Shown here: piece after piece, positions 45,351 to 56,981 of the stretch
Position numbering within the stretch: the stretch's first letter is position 1
Layout of the letters: every line of letters starts with the position of its first letter
NCBI GenBank assembly: GCA_963971535.1
Contig: OZ020589.1
Span: forward strand, 80,038,878 to 80,102,877
From: Notolepis coatsorum
Taxonomy: Eukaryota; Chordata; Actinopteri; Aulopiformes; Paralepididae
Length of the DNA: 64,000 bases
Direction of reading: 5' to 3'
Notes under the pieces: model-generated
The model's database searches: none
Told to the model about the DNA's origin: nothing
What the model saw: only the letters and a program-made list of their open reading frames with translations
Made by a program: the position numbers and the translations under genes

Positions 45351-47105
45351 CTATGCCAAATGCAACGCAGTTCGGTTTCCGGGTTCCTCTGATTGGCCAC
45401 TAAGCCCACGTGACCACGGCTAGCACGCCCCCCTTATCGCCCGCTGCTGCGCTGTGAAGCGGAAGAGCCAGCGAGGCGACGCGAGGCGGTGGTTTCAGCA
45501 GCAGCGGCCGTCTTCTTCCGAGGCGGCTCGTTCTTATTAATCCCTAATGTCATGTATGTTGGACCCTGATGTAAACAAGACGAAAGTCTTTCTCTGGTCT
45601 GCATCCCCTTAACAATTTTCATTCATTCATTTCTCCCCCACTACTCTCAAAAGTAACACTAAATAGATAAAGTACAACAACGCCAGACTCAAGAAACTGT
45701 GTTCCCATTCGATGTGTTCTCATAAACAATGTTTGTTTACACTGCACACGACACTCAAGGCTGCATGGGTGTAATCTCTCCTCTAGCTATATCAAAGAGG
45801 TTGCGTTCAGGAATCGACGTTGTGATGTCCTACGGATCTTCCTCTCTAAAAGCCCCACGCAATACAGCATGTCTTGAATGTTCAGGCAGGAATTCACTGC
45901 AAGAAAATGTGTTGCTAATCTTTGTTCAGTACAATATGATTGGAAAAATAAGCTACATCTGGAATGAATAAAGTGATTTATTTTTTTAACTGTCAAGGGT
46001 ACCAGCGTCTTTTTATCCAGTAGCGTGACTAATATCCATATCAGTTACATCATCCAAGGTATTGTTACTCAATGTTTGTGAGCGTGGTTTGGAGATATTC
46101 ACAGTAATTGTTAATTCAGTAAAGTAGTCAGATCTACTCTTTATTGAAGGTACTGATATGATATGATTCTACGATTAATACTACAAATGTAATGGTCCTC
46201 AATGAGTATAACAATTACACAAAACATTAGCTTTATATCAGCCTTTCTGAAAGAAGAAATGGTTTCTTTATACATAGTCCTATATATATAATTTGAAAAA
46301 AAAAACCATGTTCCTTAGTCCTGTATTATGATCAAACAATTACACAAAAATGCATCCTATATAGACTCATATGCCAAAACATTCAGAAATACCCAAATGA
46401 TGCGAGGTTTTTTTTATGACATGCACAACTACAAGCTTTTAAGAACACTGACATAACCGCTGAATATCACTGAAATCCAAGTTAATGTATATCTTAGAAG
46501 TTCTTTGTTTCATCGTACAAACAGCCAAAGCTGTCATGTATGTTGTGTATGTCATAAATGTCGATATGAATTGAAAATGGGGGACCCTGATGTAAACAAG
46601 ATGAACGTCTTTCTCTGGTCTGCATCCCCTTAACAATTGTGTGTATTGCGCCAAAGGGAACACAGTTTCTTGAGTCTGGCGTTGTTGTACTTTATCTATT
46701 TAGTGTTACTTTTGGGAGTAGTGGGGGAGAAATGAATGAATGAAAAACTTTATTTAACAGATTGCAGAATGGGTACAATACAGTACGGCGCAATACACAC
46801 AATTGTTAAGGGGATGCAGACCAGAGAAAGACTTTCGTCTTGTTTACATCAGGGTCCCCCATTTTCAATTCATATCGACATTTATGACATACACATACAT
46901 GACATTAGGGATTAATAAGAACGAGCCGCCTCGGAAGAAGACAGCCGCTGCTGCTGAAACCACCGCCTCGCATCGCCTCGCTGGCTCTTCCGCTTCACAG
47001 CGCGGCAGCGGGCGATAAGGGGGGCGTGCTAGCCGCGGTCACGTGGGCTTAGTGGCCAATCAGAGGAACCCGGAAACCGAACTGCGTTGTATTTGGCATA
47101 GACAT
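45350..47105. repeat. Large imperfect palindrome (arms about 350-450 bp, loop about 950 bp)
   Basis: Arm 1 (45350-45707) and arm 2 (46660-47105) are reverse complements: ttcggtttccgggttcctct, gtttcagcagcagcggc, aggcggctcgttcttattaa, and aagtacaacaacgccagact. Both arms include a tail of the 3598-6296 LINE family, shortened in arm 1 (45545-45632) and longer in arm 2 (46733-46905). The loop has a third tail at 46557-46652. The arms contain a CCAAT/CACGTGAC pair. Confidence 0.85.
45392..45414 (+). promoter_or_regulatory. CCAAT plus CACGTGAC pair in palindrome arm 1
   Basis: ATTGG 45392-45396 and CACGTGAC 45407-45414, 10 bp apart; mirrored in arm 2 (GTCACGTG 47038-47045, CCAAT 47056-47060). GC-rich surroundings. 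A candidate promoter, unproven. Confidence 0.4.
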
Positions 47106-47121
47106 GGGAGACGGTATTTTC

Positions 47122-47340
47122 CCAATCAAATCAAATTTATTTGTAAGGCCCGACAACGCGTTAATGTCCCCATGGGCCATACACTTCTTCTTTAAACAAG
47201 TCAAGAAGAAACATTACAATAAGTCGAGAACAAAACAAGAACACCATAAGGTAAATTTTTTTTTAAATAAATGCTAAATAAATAAATGCAACACTTTGTA
47301 GTGGGAGATGGAGCAATAAATACATGTAGTGAGCATATGC
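47122..47340 (-). repeat. LINE 3' tail, minus strand
   Basis: caatcaaatcaaatttattt followed by acttcttctttaaacaagtc, an inverted LINE end with (ATCAA) type tail; no coding part. Confidence 0.5.
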
Positions 47341-48591
47341 ATACAATGGAGCTCAGAGAGAGTTTGCAGCACTAACGTGAGGCTAGATTGATGAAATATG
47401 AATGGAAATCGCTAATAAAAGAAATAACGATTAAAAAAAACGGCATATCTCGTTCCTCGCACTCAAAGTATTAAGAAAACAGGCACAGAGGCACTGAAAT
47501 AGGATTTCACCCATCTAATGAACACTAGACTAGACAAATATCAACATGTATCCATCAGTGGACCAATTGAATGCTTTCGCAGAGGACAAGAACGAAGCCT
47601 TCCGTCGACTCCTTCAGACATTAAGCACCCCCACAGCCCAAATGGAATGATACAAAAATAAAAATAAAAAATACAGAAACCTTGAAGGTCCACTGCTGAT
47701 GGCTGTGAAGGGCTACTGAGTCCTCTCCCTCTCAGTCCTCTCCTGATCATTATTACTCACCACACAGGGCCTCCTGTGTCTTGACTTTAGTCATTTATTT
47801 TATATACATCACATTCTCCTAGGCCTAATTGGGGAAAACAATTCTCGATTTGCGAGCAAACTGAAGGGAAATATGCTAACTAACAAACGCAACTGAGTGG
47901 TCAAAGTAAAACAAAGGCACAGCTTTTTGATTAAGTAGAGGATTCATTAAATCTGCTTAGCAAGTGGAACAGAGAACAAGCCCCCTCCCCACATGCTTCA
48001 GGAAACAAACAAACAAGCGACCAGAACAGAATGCAACAGAGGGGCACTTGTGTAGCCTTAGCCTCTTACGCTAGTACAGAAAAATGACTGGACCATGTCC
48101 TGACTACCAAGGCGACAGAGCAGTCCATTTGGAGCCAGCAGACTGCTGTTGTGTGAGCCGTCATAGTCCGAAAATGGATTGCATGGGCCATTAATTATTA
48201 AATGTCCATTACAAACAAAAAGTCATGAAATATTCATGTCTGTCCTACTACAATGGCTATCCTCGCTGGCCCCCTGTTTTGTTTTGAATTTGATAGCACA
48301 TGAAGTGGAGACTCACACCATGGCTGTTGTGGCATTGCACCCTGTGTAGGTGAACTCTACATTGCCAAACTGGCATCATCCACCAAGTCAAGCAAGTCTC
48401 GATAGACAACAATGATATAGAGGCCAGAACAGGTTATTGTTATTATCATGGTATCATAAAACGATTTTTAACGAAAGATCTCCAACTCCCTATTCCCTCA
48501 ATGGAACACTGGGATTATTAGCGCCCTCTAGCACCAGTAAGTGGGGTAATGTAGAAAATGAATAGTAGTGAGTGCAATAGATACACCCTAC
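47341..48591. other. Intron sequence, no element delimited
   Basis: Unique-looking DNA with no convincing ORF. A trailing A-family-like phrase (gctaataaaagaaataacga) occurs near 47410. Confidence 0.4.
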
Positions 48592-48599
48592 TCAGTGAG

Positions 48600-49022
48600 T
48601 AGGGATGGGTACCGAATTCGGTACTTTTGAGGTACCGAACCGAAACACGTCGGTACTACCGAGTATCGAATCAAGTGAGAAAAAAAAAAAATAATAATAA
48701 TAATAATAAAAAAAAAAATTTATTAATCTTTTTTTTTAACTTTTTTTTTAACTTTTTTCTTTTCATGTCAACGTTCACACGCACAATATATGCTTACCTA
48801 GGATTTGACTTGATTCAACAACAAAGCAGTCGGAGCAATGACAAGCCGAAAACTGTCGAAATTGTAGTTATTTGAAGTTTGGATTTTTTTTTTTTACGAC
48901 TGAGGTAGGTAAATTAAATTTCTTGAGACTAAAGTACAGAAAAAAGGTACTGTTGGGTACCGGTATCGATTCACAGGTACCGGTACCGGTATCAGTTCAA
49001 ATGTGAAAGGTACCCATCCCTA
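48600..49022. mobile_element. hAT MITE, TAGGGATGGGTACC family (copy 3)
   Basis: TAGGGATGGGTACCGAATTC and AGGTACCCATCCCTA; perfect TSD TCAGTGAG (48592-48599 and 49023-49030). Internal A/T-rich expansion (48680-48760). Confidence 0.95.
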
Positions 49023-49462
49023 TCAGTGAGTGAGCTAAAGTGGCGATTCATGTGACAATGAGTGAGGATTTCAAACCTAGATGTTTTGGAATATGTTCAG
49101 TATATGTTTCTGAAAATGCTATGGCTTGCAGGACCATTATTTGTCATTATTTAAAGGACCATGCATTATAAATGGCCTTTTCCAGTGATTAGCATGTTTT
49201 CATAGAAATTGGGGATTATATCAATGTGGTCTGTGTCGTTAATTATCATATTGACTCATCAGTCTAGTCTCGAGTTCACGAGATCCTCCCTCACTCAACT
49301 AAGCTGTTCTGATTTGACAGTTTTGCTGACATGAATATAGCACTGATTTGCATAACTAACGCCCCCTCTATGGTTGACAGTGACAGCAGAGCGAGTGGAA
49401 TTATCTTCACTTCCTCAGAGGGAGAGGGAGGAGCTTCTGTTGGGGAAACAGCGCGCGAGGAA

Positions 49463-50600
49463 GCAGCAGTAGCACATACTCATTTACACACAACCTGGGC
49501 TGGACCTCGCGCGGGGAAGCAGCAGTAGCACATAGAGCTGCCGCGGTATTGATGTTTTCCTTACCGCACACATTTGCGAAATATTTCCTACCACTGCGGT
49601 TATTACCGCACACACACACACACACAAAAAAAAAGTTTGAATGCATTTTTTTTTGTAGTCTACTCTTTATAGCATATAGCCTGCCTCTAGTCTAAATGTC
49701 TATCTTTAGAGGATGACTTTGCAGCATGAATATTGTTTGGGATTCGGCAAGCACGCATTCGTTAAAAGTGAAACACGGATTCGAAGTATCCCCTCTGTGT
49801 CGCGACCCTTTCTTCTTCTTCTTATTATTATAATGTTACTACTTATGATTACAAAGGCATTCGTTTTGTGGCATTACGTTATATAGTTACACGTTCGTAT
49901 TTACCGGACCATAGCAAGGCAAGCGTTACTCAATTCATATCTCAGTTCCTTTCTTTGCTCAGAGCGTGCAGAGTTGTACCCATTCTGCGGTCTGTTAATA
50001 AAGTTTTCAATCAGACAAGTGTATAGAACGAAGGGCTTTTATTATAACATTTCGTTGCAGTAAAATCATTATGCCTCGTTCCCTGAGGAGCGACGGTACG
50101 TCGGTAATCCACTCCGGTCTCCGGTGGGAGCTAACGTATATTAGCCGTGTTGTGACTGAGCTCTGATCAATGGCTGAGATTCAGGAAGTAAAAGCACTGC
50201 AAGACGATCCATCGTGTGACGCGTCTCTCTTCTGACCAATCAGTGGTCTGCAATGTTTCACATGACTTTTCTGGTACCCAATAGGGTCGCTTGGAACCTC
50301 GATAGAGGAGTAGGGTATATCTGCAGAGCCGCAAGCCCAACGAGAGAAGGGTGCTTTATTATTATAAAAAAAAAAACAGCGGTGACGCGGTATTCAGCCT
50401 ACTCTTGCGGTGGGCGTGATGTAACAGCGATACCGCGGTAATGCGGTAATCGCGGCAGCGCACATACTCATTTACACACAACCTGGACCTCGCGGGGAAG
50501 GAGCAGTAGCACATACTCATTTACACACAACCTGGACCTCACGGGGAAGCAGCAGTAGCACATACTCATTTACACACAACCTGGACCTCACGGGGAAGTA
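49463..50600 (+). repeat. About 48-bp minisatellite split by a hAT element
   Basis: The unit contains agcagtagcacatactcatt and tacacacaacctggacctc plus gcggggaag. About 1.5 units precede 49530 and about 3 follow 50460. The hAT in between is a separate feature. Confidence 0.8.
49531..50459. mobile_element. hAT element (TAGAGCTGCCGCGGTATTG ends)
   Basis: Left TAGAGCTGCCGCGGTA and right TACCGCGGTAATGCGGTAAT then CGCGGCAGC are imperfect inverted repeats. The last few bases of the right end appear altered, so the duplication (GTAGCACA versus GCGCACA) is uncertain. The interior 49830-50100 is shared with the hAT at 59700-60772, including a LINE tail remnant (49978-50022). Confidence 0.65.
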
Positions 50601-50889
50601 GTGGAGAGATAACTTTATGCTCTGTGTCCCTCTCCCTCCCTCCCTCCCTCTCTATCTCTCTCTCTGTGCCAGTCGTAGACTGTGTGGATGACTGTCACTC
50701 AAAGTGCTTATGGGCGGAGCCAGGCCAACACAGCCTGAAATCCAAAGGGAGAAAAATTTGGCTTTTGAGTACTTGATTAGAAATATAAAACAATGAATTT
50801 TTTTGGAAAAAAACCTTACAGATGTGTTCAATAGACTCACAGGAATTGTGTAAAGTTGCCCAAATAGTGCAAGGAATAGCAATGCATGT
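50601..50889. other. Intron sequence, CT-rich patch
   Basis: TCCC/TCTC-rich patch at 50625-50665, then AT-rich DNA. No gene seen. Confidence 0.4.
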
Positions 50890-51707
50890 CCCCTTTATAC
50901 AAGCTTCGGGGCCGAGCTTCGATTTTAATTCGAAGCTTTGAAAAAATAAAAAAAATGTGTTATAATATTTTTTGTTATTTTTTTATTTTTTATCTTATGT
51001 TGTGGGACTTGTAGAGCACGTTGGTAAACTTTGTTGTTTTTAAATGTGCTCTATAAATAAAGTGGATTGGATTAATTAATTAAGTAGCCCGTTTCGTGAC
51101 TGTGACGCAGCCAACAAGGTTTCACTCGGCTGCGCTGCCTGGGTGCAGTGGAGCTGCTCTCACAGCCAACGACATGACATTACATAATTATGTTGCAACC
51201 TTCGTCTATCAAGCAAACAATTATATTATATTTAATTTATAATTATATCAGACAATGCACCTACAAAAGCAGATGATTACAATTAAATTAGCCAACTTGG
51301 TAACACATTAGTCATAGCAGCATAGGCATAGCCTTATTAATGTTTTGTGTGGCGTCGCCGTCGTGTACAACGATACTTACGTTTTTTAGGTGATTTGACA
51401 AAGTTGTTGTAGAGTTGTGATATGCCATTTTCTTCTGGCATATCTGGCACTCTGCCTTTTGGGCATTGTCTTTGCATATTTTAAAGTGTAACCACACGTC
51501 TGATGACTTCTTCGTCGACATGTCTGCTGCACATGTCCTTGTTGTTTTCAACACGGATAATCTCCACGTGCTTGTAGAGAGGTGGAGTCGAGGCGCCGCT
51601 TACTTTTCGTAAAATTTTTTTTATTTAAATTCTTTTTACTTCGCTTTTTTTTTATGTTCGAAGCTTGTGCCATCGAACGAAGCTTCGAAGTATTTAAGAC
51701 AGCCCTA
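50890..51707 (-). mobile_element. hAT element of the AAGCTTCG family, with BED exon
   Basis: Homologous to 27109-27719; right end cgaagtatttaagacagcccta. The left terminus (TAGGGCTG) is missing or degraded: the copy starts within aagcttcggggccgagc. It retains a minus-strand BED exon at 51381-51554 that the other copy lacks. A third fragment of the family ends at 56213. Confidence 0.8.
51381..51554 (-). pseudogene. hAT transposase BED zinc-finger exon with splice donor
   Basis: Minus-strand exon beginning MLKTTRTCAADMSTKKSSDV, then WLHFKICKDNAQKAECQICQ and KKMAYHNSTTTLSNHLKN. WLHF, the CQIC pair and the TTTLSNHLKN helix form a BED finger, the DNA-binding N-terminus of hAT transposases. HLKN is followed directly by GTAAGTA, so this is a clean first exon of a spliced transposase. 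No catalytic exon exists in this element. If transcribed it could yield only a truncated DNA-binding peptide or a fusion; that is speculation. Confidence 0.78.
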
Positions 51708-51856
51708 GTAATTTCTTAATATGTTATGTAAATTATTGTAAACAGGAATAAAAGGTACAGATAAATGTTTTTTCTTTATTTAAATCACAAACAAGAAATT
51801 GTCATGACACACAGCAGGTCTTAAAGTTCAGACAAATGGCTTTCAAACTAATTGTC

Positions 51857-52105
51857 TCACAAAATTCCACTGGCACGTTTAATCGATTCTGCCTTATCCG
51901 CCTGATCTTTGAAACTTTTTTGATGCTTCGTCTCAAAATGGCGTTTCACACCTGACGTTCTGCAAACTACATTTTCTAAACATAAAATACACGCAGCACG
52001 GTCCTTCTGACACACACACCCGTAGTCGTCTGTCCACGAGGGCTGGAATGCCCGAATTTCCTTTGCTTTAACTTTCTTAGCGGGGGTTGCCAAACTTGCC
52101 ATCAT
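51857..52105 (-). pseudogene. hAT (GTF2IRD2/ZBED-like) transposase N-terminal exon
   Basis: 82-codon minus-strand ORF from ATG 52105: MMASLATPAKKVKAKEIRAF, QPSWTDDYGCVCQKDRAACI, LCLENVVCRTSGVKRHFETK, HQKSFKDQAD. The pattern 'F...W...Y.......CILC...V....GVKRHFETKH' is the BED-like zinc finger of GTF2IRD2/FAM200-type hAT transposases; Cys and His ligands are all present. The frame closes at GIL before the dimerisation region. Its 5' side is interrupted by the hAT at 52235-55711, beyond which the probable left-facing terminus (GACCCCTG at 55939-55946) is found. Confidence 0.75.
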
Positions 52106-52295
52106 GAAAGACGGCACATACAGAATGCAACCTGTATGCACTGTGTGATTACCTGGGAACTGTGCGCGGGCGCGGGAGGCCAGCTGAATGCTGACAGCTG
52201 AGCACCATGGGAACAGCTGTATAGCTGTCATAGGCAGGCCCGGACTGGCTATCGGGAGCACCGGGTGTTTTCCCAGTGGCCTGGCCTGCACAAAA

Positions 52296-52299
<4 letters not shown>

Positions 52300-52354
<55 letters not shown>
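52300..52354. repeat. (TA)n microsatellite
   Basis: About 27 TA units after an A8 run. Confidence 0.97.
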
Positions 52355-52358
<4 letters not shown>

Positions 52359-52399
52359 TTGTCAGGCCATTGTTTCTAGTTGTGGCGGCGGCGCGGCGC

Positions 52400-53868
52400 G
52401 ATAGTTAGATAACCTAGGTGGGTGGGGATCAACCAGGATTTCACTGTCTGCGACAGAGTTGGAGAACTATCTGACTCTCTCTCCCTCACGCGGATCACAC
52501 ACACACAATGGAGCCGTGCTGCCGCTTGTGATTGGTGGAGGCGGGACCAGGCGATACAACTGATTGACAGCAGAGATGGCGAATGGAATGGCAGATGGCA
52601 CTCAGATGCAGAATAACAGCCAGGCAATGAGCCAGGTAGTGAGGGACTCGGGAGAGATACAGTAGAGCGAAAGTCGATTAAGGTTGATGTCAAGATGGAC
52701 AGTGGAAGAAAGAGAGGGTGGAGGAGAGAGGGACCAAGGTCAAGGAACCAGCAGGTTAGTCAGTGATAAAAATAAACATGTGGATGTTAGCTAGCTAACG
52801 TTACCATGCAATGCATCATCTCCCCTGTCAAAAGCCCAATGTTAAATCTGCCAAGAAACAAATAAATAATTTAACCCTTATGTCTGAAAACTAAGGTGTT
52901 ATACTCTTACCATATTAGGGGACTAAATTGAAAAACGCCATAAAAAGATTATATGTTGAAATAATTTCCCACTTTCTTTTCCATAAATATTTTATTCAAC
53001 TTCAGATAAAAAATGAAATACTCCCACTTTTCTGAAAGGAGTTGTTAAATCTGACATTACAAAAAAACAATATGTGGTGGTTATGAATTTGATTGGGGCT
53101 GAAGTTGAATAAACAATTTATGAAAGAGAGTCAAAATAATTCCAAGATAATTCAAAGATTACACACCTTTGCCACATATATTGGCTACAAACATAATCAC
53201 TGCAAAGGTATAAAAAAAATAAGGAATCTGATCAGACACAAGGGTTAAGTTGTTCCCTTTCTAATTTCCTCAAAAACATCTAGTCTAGTTAATGTGGTCA
53301 ATATTATTTGACAATTGATGCTTTTTGTTGGAAATTTCAGTCAGTGAGCTCATACTTTGAGCTCATTTTATAGTTAAAATGATTGAGACAACGCAATCTT
53401 CTGTCTTAAAACTCTTGACTTGACTTGACAATCTTCTGTCTTCGTTGTGCATGCATGCGTGTGCTCACCACATGCGATACATGTGTCCTGGCAGTATAGT
53501 ATTGTAATGAAAGGTCTGTTATTTAATGTTTGTATAAAGGGCTATTTTAACTGTTGATGGGTAGTGCATCAGTAAAGTGAATATGGTATTGTGCTCTTGC
53601 TCTGTTTGAATAGGTGGAGAGAGTGGTTAACTGTATTATAATAGTAAATAGAAAAATATGTTGTGCTCTTGCTTTTTTCTTTTTGAAGGTGGAGAGAGTA
53701 GCATTGCTAGTGCCACAACAGTTTTATTTGAGGTTCATAACAGTACATTGTACTAAGCAATTGTTGGCTCATTAGTTTGTGATTCACATGCACTAAAATT
53801 CACCAGAATGCAGGAAATTAAGTCTTTGTAACAAACATTTCCTGGTGGGGGACTCCCAGACCCCCCGC
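52400..53868. other. Interior of the 3.5-kb hAT, unassigned
   Basis: A GC-rich start (gcggcggcgcggcgcg, 52385-52400), then AT-rich DNA. No ORF with a recognisable domain. cttgacttgacttg-like words at 53412-53426 resemble an L2 tail but are too short to call. Confidence 0.4.
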
Positions 53869-53872
53869 TTAA

Positions 53873-54670
53873 CACTTTGATCGCCATGGGTTAAATTCAT
53901 AATTTACCATCCCTAGCCAGCTCTATTTGTCTATGGAGAAGTTCCCCTTCTTTGCAGGGCTATAACTTTTTAAATTCTATTGCTAGATTGCCATTATTAT
54001 GGCCCATTCAATGTCCTATATCCATTGTTCAGGGTGTAGCAACGATATACTTTTTCATTCACATATTCATACTAAAATATGGTATAAAGTATAAGTATGT
54101 TTTTATCGTTTTCTGCAGCTTTCTCCAGAACTTGATTTATAGCTCCAAATGCATTATATTGATGATGAAATACAGTTTGATAGCAATCTGCGCGAGATAA
54201 AATATTTCAACTGGACGTGGTTCTAGAAGTTACTACGTATCATCTGATATTGACCGGATGGGCGAGGGGGCGTTTATAATTCCGTGGGCAACATTATACC
54301 ATTCGTCTAGTGTGGGTCATATGGTCATCAGAGCAGTTTATATGGAATACGTTAGAAAATAACGCTGGATCTTACCGTATGTTCCTCGCGCCGTTGGACG
54401 ATCAGCGTGGAGTAGACCGTTTTCGATTATGGGATGTTGATCCTGATGAACCATTTCCAGGTTGTATAATACTATATACGTCCAAATAACGTTGTTTATT
54501 GAGTTAGGGCGAGCGATTGATCATCCAGTGTGTTGAGATGGAGTCCGGCTACCGATCGCGAGTGCCCGGACGACATATGGATGAGCACTTCCTGTTTGGC
54601 GCGCCCCTCCCTCTTGGCCGATCTGCCGATCGGCCACCAGATGGCGCTCTCGAACCGTTAGACAGTTGAG
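53873..54670. mobile_element. piggyBac-like element B3, right end missing
   Basis: TTAA at 53869-53872 and start CACTTTGATCGCCATGGG. It matches B2 through ctttgcagggctataacttt, gaccggatgggcgagggggc and ggccaccagatggcgctc, then diverges after about 54700. More diverged from B1/B2 than they are from each other. Confidence 0.75.
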
Positions 54671-54904
54671 TGGAGCTCACCAGTACGCATGTAGCTTATT
54701 GCCAGCGGAAGAATGCAAGAATGCTTCCGCATTCGTCACCGCACGCCAGTACGGTAATGCGCCTTTCCTTTCGCCCCGCTCAGACAAATGCATGTAGTAC
54801 ATTGCAACACAACGCAGCATTTCCGCGTACATTGCAACGAATCACTTGGAGATTGAAAGTGATATCAGAAGAAACTACTCAACCTCGGCTGTCTTTAACT
54901 AGCA

Positions 54905-55665
54905 GGACGCTAGTGGGCTAGTCGCTAAAATATATATCGTTTTATATATAATTGTACCAACACAGATATTAGGCAGTAGCAGTACACACATTGTCCTGCA
55001 ATACATGTACAGTGAATGCACAGCTACATTCGCCATATATTTCTATCGCTGCTGCGGTCTACAGTGAAATGCAATATTATTATTATTATTGTAAAGATTA
55101 TCATTACAATCGCAGCCTGGAGAGGCAATGTTACAAGTGTACGAGGGTTGTGTGCAAAGAGCACAGCCTCTCAATTTGCACAACGTGCACAAAATAATAA
55201 TTGTAATGATCTTTACAATAATAATAATATTGCATTTCACTGTAGACCGCAGCAGCGATAGAAATATATGGCGAATGTAGCTGTGCATTCACTGTACATG
55301 TATTGCAGGACAATGTGTGTACTGCCTAATATCTGTGTTGGTACAATTATATATAAAACTATATATATTTGAGCGACTAGCCCACTAGCGTGAAGGGGCT
55401 CCTTTCCTCAGAGCAGCCCGCTTGTATCACCACGCTCGGCGCTGCTGCGATGGTGCAGGAGGTTGCCTCGCTAGTGGGCTAGTCGCTCAAATATATATAT
55501 CGTTTTATATATAATTGTACCAACACAGATATTAGGCAGTACACACATTGTCCTGCAATACATGTACAGTGAATGCACAGCTACATTCGCCATATATTTC
55601 TATCGCTGCTGCGGTCTACAGTGAAATGCAATATTATTATTATTGTAAAGATCATTACAATTATT
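54905..55665. repeat. Threefold about 190-bp repeat: forward, inverted, forward
   Basis: The block with caccaacacagatattaggc... and gaatgcacagctacattcgc and atcgctgctgcggtctacag occurs forward at about 54910-55108, inverted at about 55200-55392 and forward at about 55470-55665. The first two flank an 85-bp spacer that encodes a piggyBac-like Cys-rich tail. Confidence 0.9.
55112..55197 (+). pseudogene. piggyBac transposase C-terminal Cys-rich tail
   Basis: The spacer of the palindrome encodes SLERQCYKCTRVVCKEHSLS followed by ICTTCTK and TAA. The CxxC...VCKEH...CxxC arrangement matches the zinc-binding C-terminal tail of piggyBac transposases, which contacts terminal DNA. Only this tail survives, with the inverted block serving as its 3' flank. 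Assignment by motif; a small host zinc-ribbon protein is a less likely alternative. Confidence 0.55.
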
Positions 55666-55711
55666 ATTTTGTATATCTCCCGGTATGAATTATTTCCCCA
55701 GTCCGGCCCTG

Positions 55712-55946
55712 GTCATAGGGGTGTGCAAAACAGTCTACTTACAAAAAAGAACCTGTGGGAGGATTTCAACAAGATAAATGCGACAACAGTGCAAAATATA
55801 TCACTATAATATTTCAAAGCGAAGTAAAAAAAGAAAAAAAAAACGTATACTTTTATTTTATTTAATTTTTTTATGCTGCCCCCTGTGCCAATGAGAATGC
55901 CCCCGCGTGCCAATGCGGGCACACGTGCCTAGGGTTGCTGACCCCT
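55712..55946 (-). mobile_element. 5' terminus of the hAT carrying the 51857-52105 exon
   Basis: After the duplicated GTCATAGG, sequence runs to gggttgctgacccctg (55931-55946). On the minus strand this starts CAGGGGTCAGCAACCC, a hAT end in the right direction for the exon at 51857-52105. The opposite terminus, expected left of 51850, was not found. Confidence 0.6.
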
Positions 55947-56017
55947 GCTATAAAGTATAGATTTAGCTCTACAAACAGCCCCACGGACTATGCAAGTCTG
56001 TTTAGAAATGCTGGCCG

Positions 56018-56224
56018 TCTACAGTGATTTTAGACGGATCCAAATGGCCATGAATGTGTTAAATAACAAACAGCATTGGTGGTTGTAGTTAACAAAGAGG
56101 CAGACTTGATTTTGCAAAAAAAAATAATCATATATATATATATACTTTTTTTAATCTCATTTTATTTTCATATTCGAATCCCATGCCCATCGAACGAAGC
56201 TTCGAAGTATTTAAGACAGCCCTA
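56018..56224. mobile_element. Fragments: TTAA-element end and AAGCTTCG hAT end
   Basis: ggccatgaatgtgttaa (to about 56060) resembles a piggyBac-like right end. 56165-56224 carries catcgaacgaagcttcgaag ... gacagcccta, the right end of the AAGCTTCG hAT family. Neither has its partner end nearby. Confidence 0.5.
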
Positions 56225-56977
56225 GTATTAATAATAAGATAATGCCTATATTTTCACATTTGGTGCTTATTATTTTTGCAACATTGGCCATACAATTTTA
56301 TTAAACTGCGGTGTTAAGTTCTCAAGTCTTAAATGTAACTGGCTGATACATCTAGACACCCTGATTAAGCACACATTTTTTTTTATCAACACAGATTATT
56401 TAGCTCTGCATCTCATTTAAATCTGTGTACAAACTAATCCATAGGATAGACATGAGTTTGTTGTCTTGGTGTCCTGACTTGTAATCTCCGGTCACCTGAC
56501 GCCTGTTTAGGCCCATACATGTAGCACATCACCCGAGAAGCCAGAGTGATTATGTTTGTTCTCCATCTTCATCTGTGTGTTTATATAGCGGAGGCAGCTC
56601 TGACCCCATAAACAATGGCTCAACCACAATAACAAAACAGCCAATTAGAGCAAAGCCCTCTGAGACTTTGTGGCACAGGGTATTTTTTGTGGCACAAGGT
56701 AAACACCTCACCCAGGGGTTGATGATGTCCTCTGACAAGAGATACTGTGGCGATCTAGCAGATGGTTTTCATTCACTTCTGCGTTACATGTGGATGATTC
56801 TTCTGAGTTTCGTGTAATATTGATATGAATTTCGGTCCATTTTAGAGTTAATGTCACATGATCAATCATCATACATCACTCATAGAGATGTACTTAAATA
56901 TGGATAAAAGTCAGCTGTGCATTATCTGGCCAAGATAGGACTTCATAATATGACAGAAGAAGACAGACTTTTGGACA
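56225..56977. other. Intron sequence, no element delimited
   Basis: Unique-looking; the ORFs on both strands (56550-56817) mirror each other and show no domain. Confidence 0.4.
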
Positions 56978-56981
56978 TTAA

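Larger units (their letters stand above)
52235..55711. mobile_element. 3.5-kb hAT-type element (CAGGCCCGGACTGG ends)
   Basis: Left CAGGCCCGGACTGG and right CCAGTCCGGCCCTG, perfect TSD GTCATAGG (52227-52234 and 55712-55719). It sits inside the hAT that carries the 51857-52105 exon. It contains a TA array, a truncated B-family TTAA element (53873) and piggyBac-derived palindromes (54905-55665). No hAT transposase within. Confidence 0.9.

Noticed and set aside
53873-56060. One piggyBac-like element from TTAA 53869 to TTAA about 56057
   Set aside because: It would cross the right boundary of the hAT 52235-55711, which has a perfect TSD; crossing is incompatible with simple nesting, so the two ends are listed separately.
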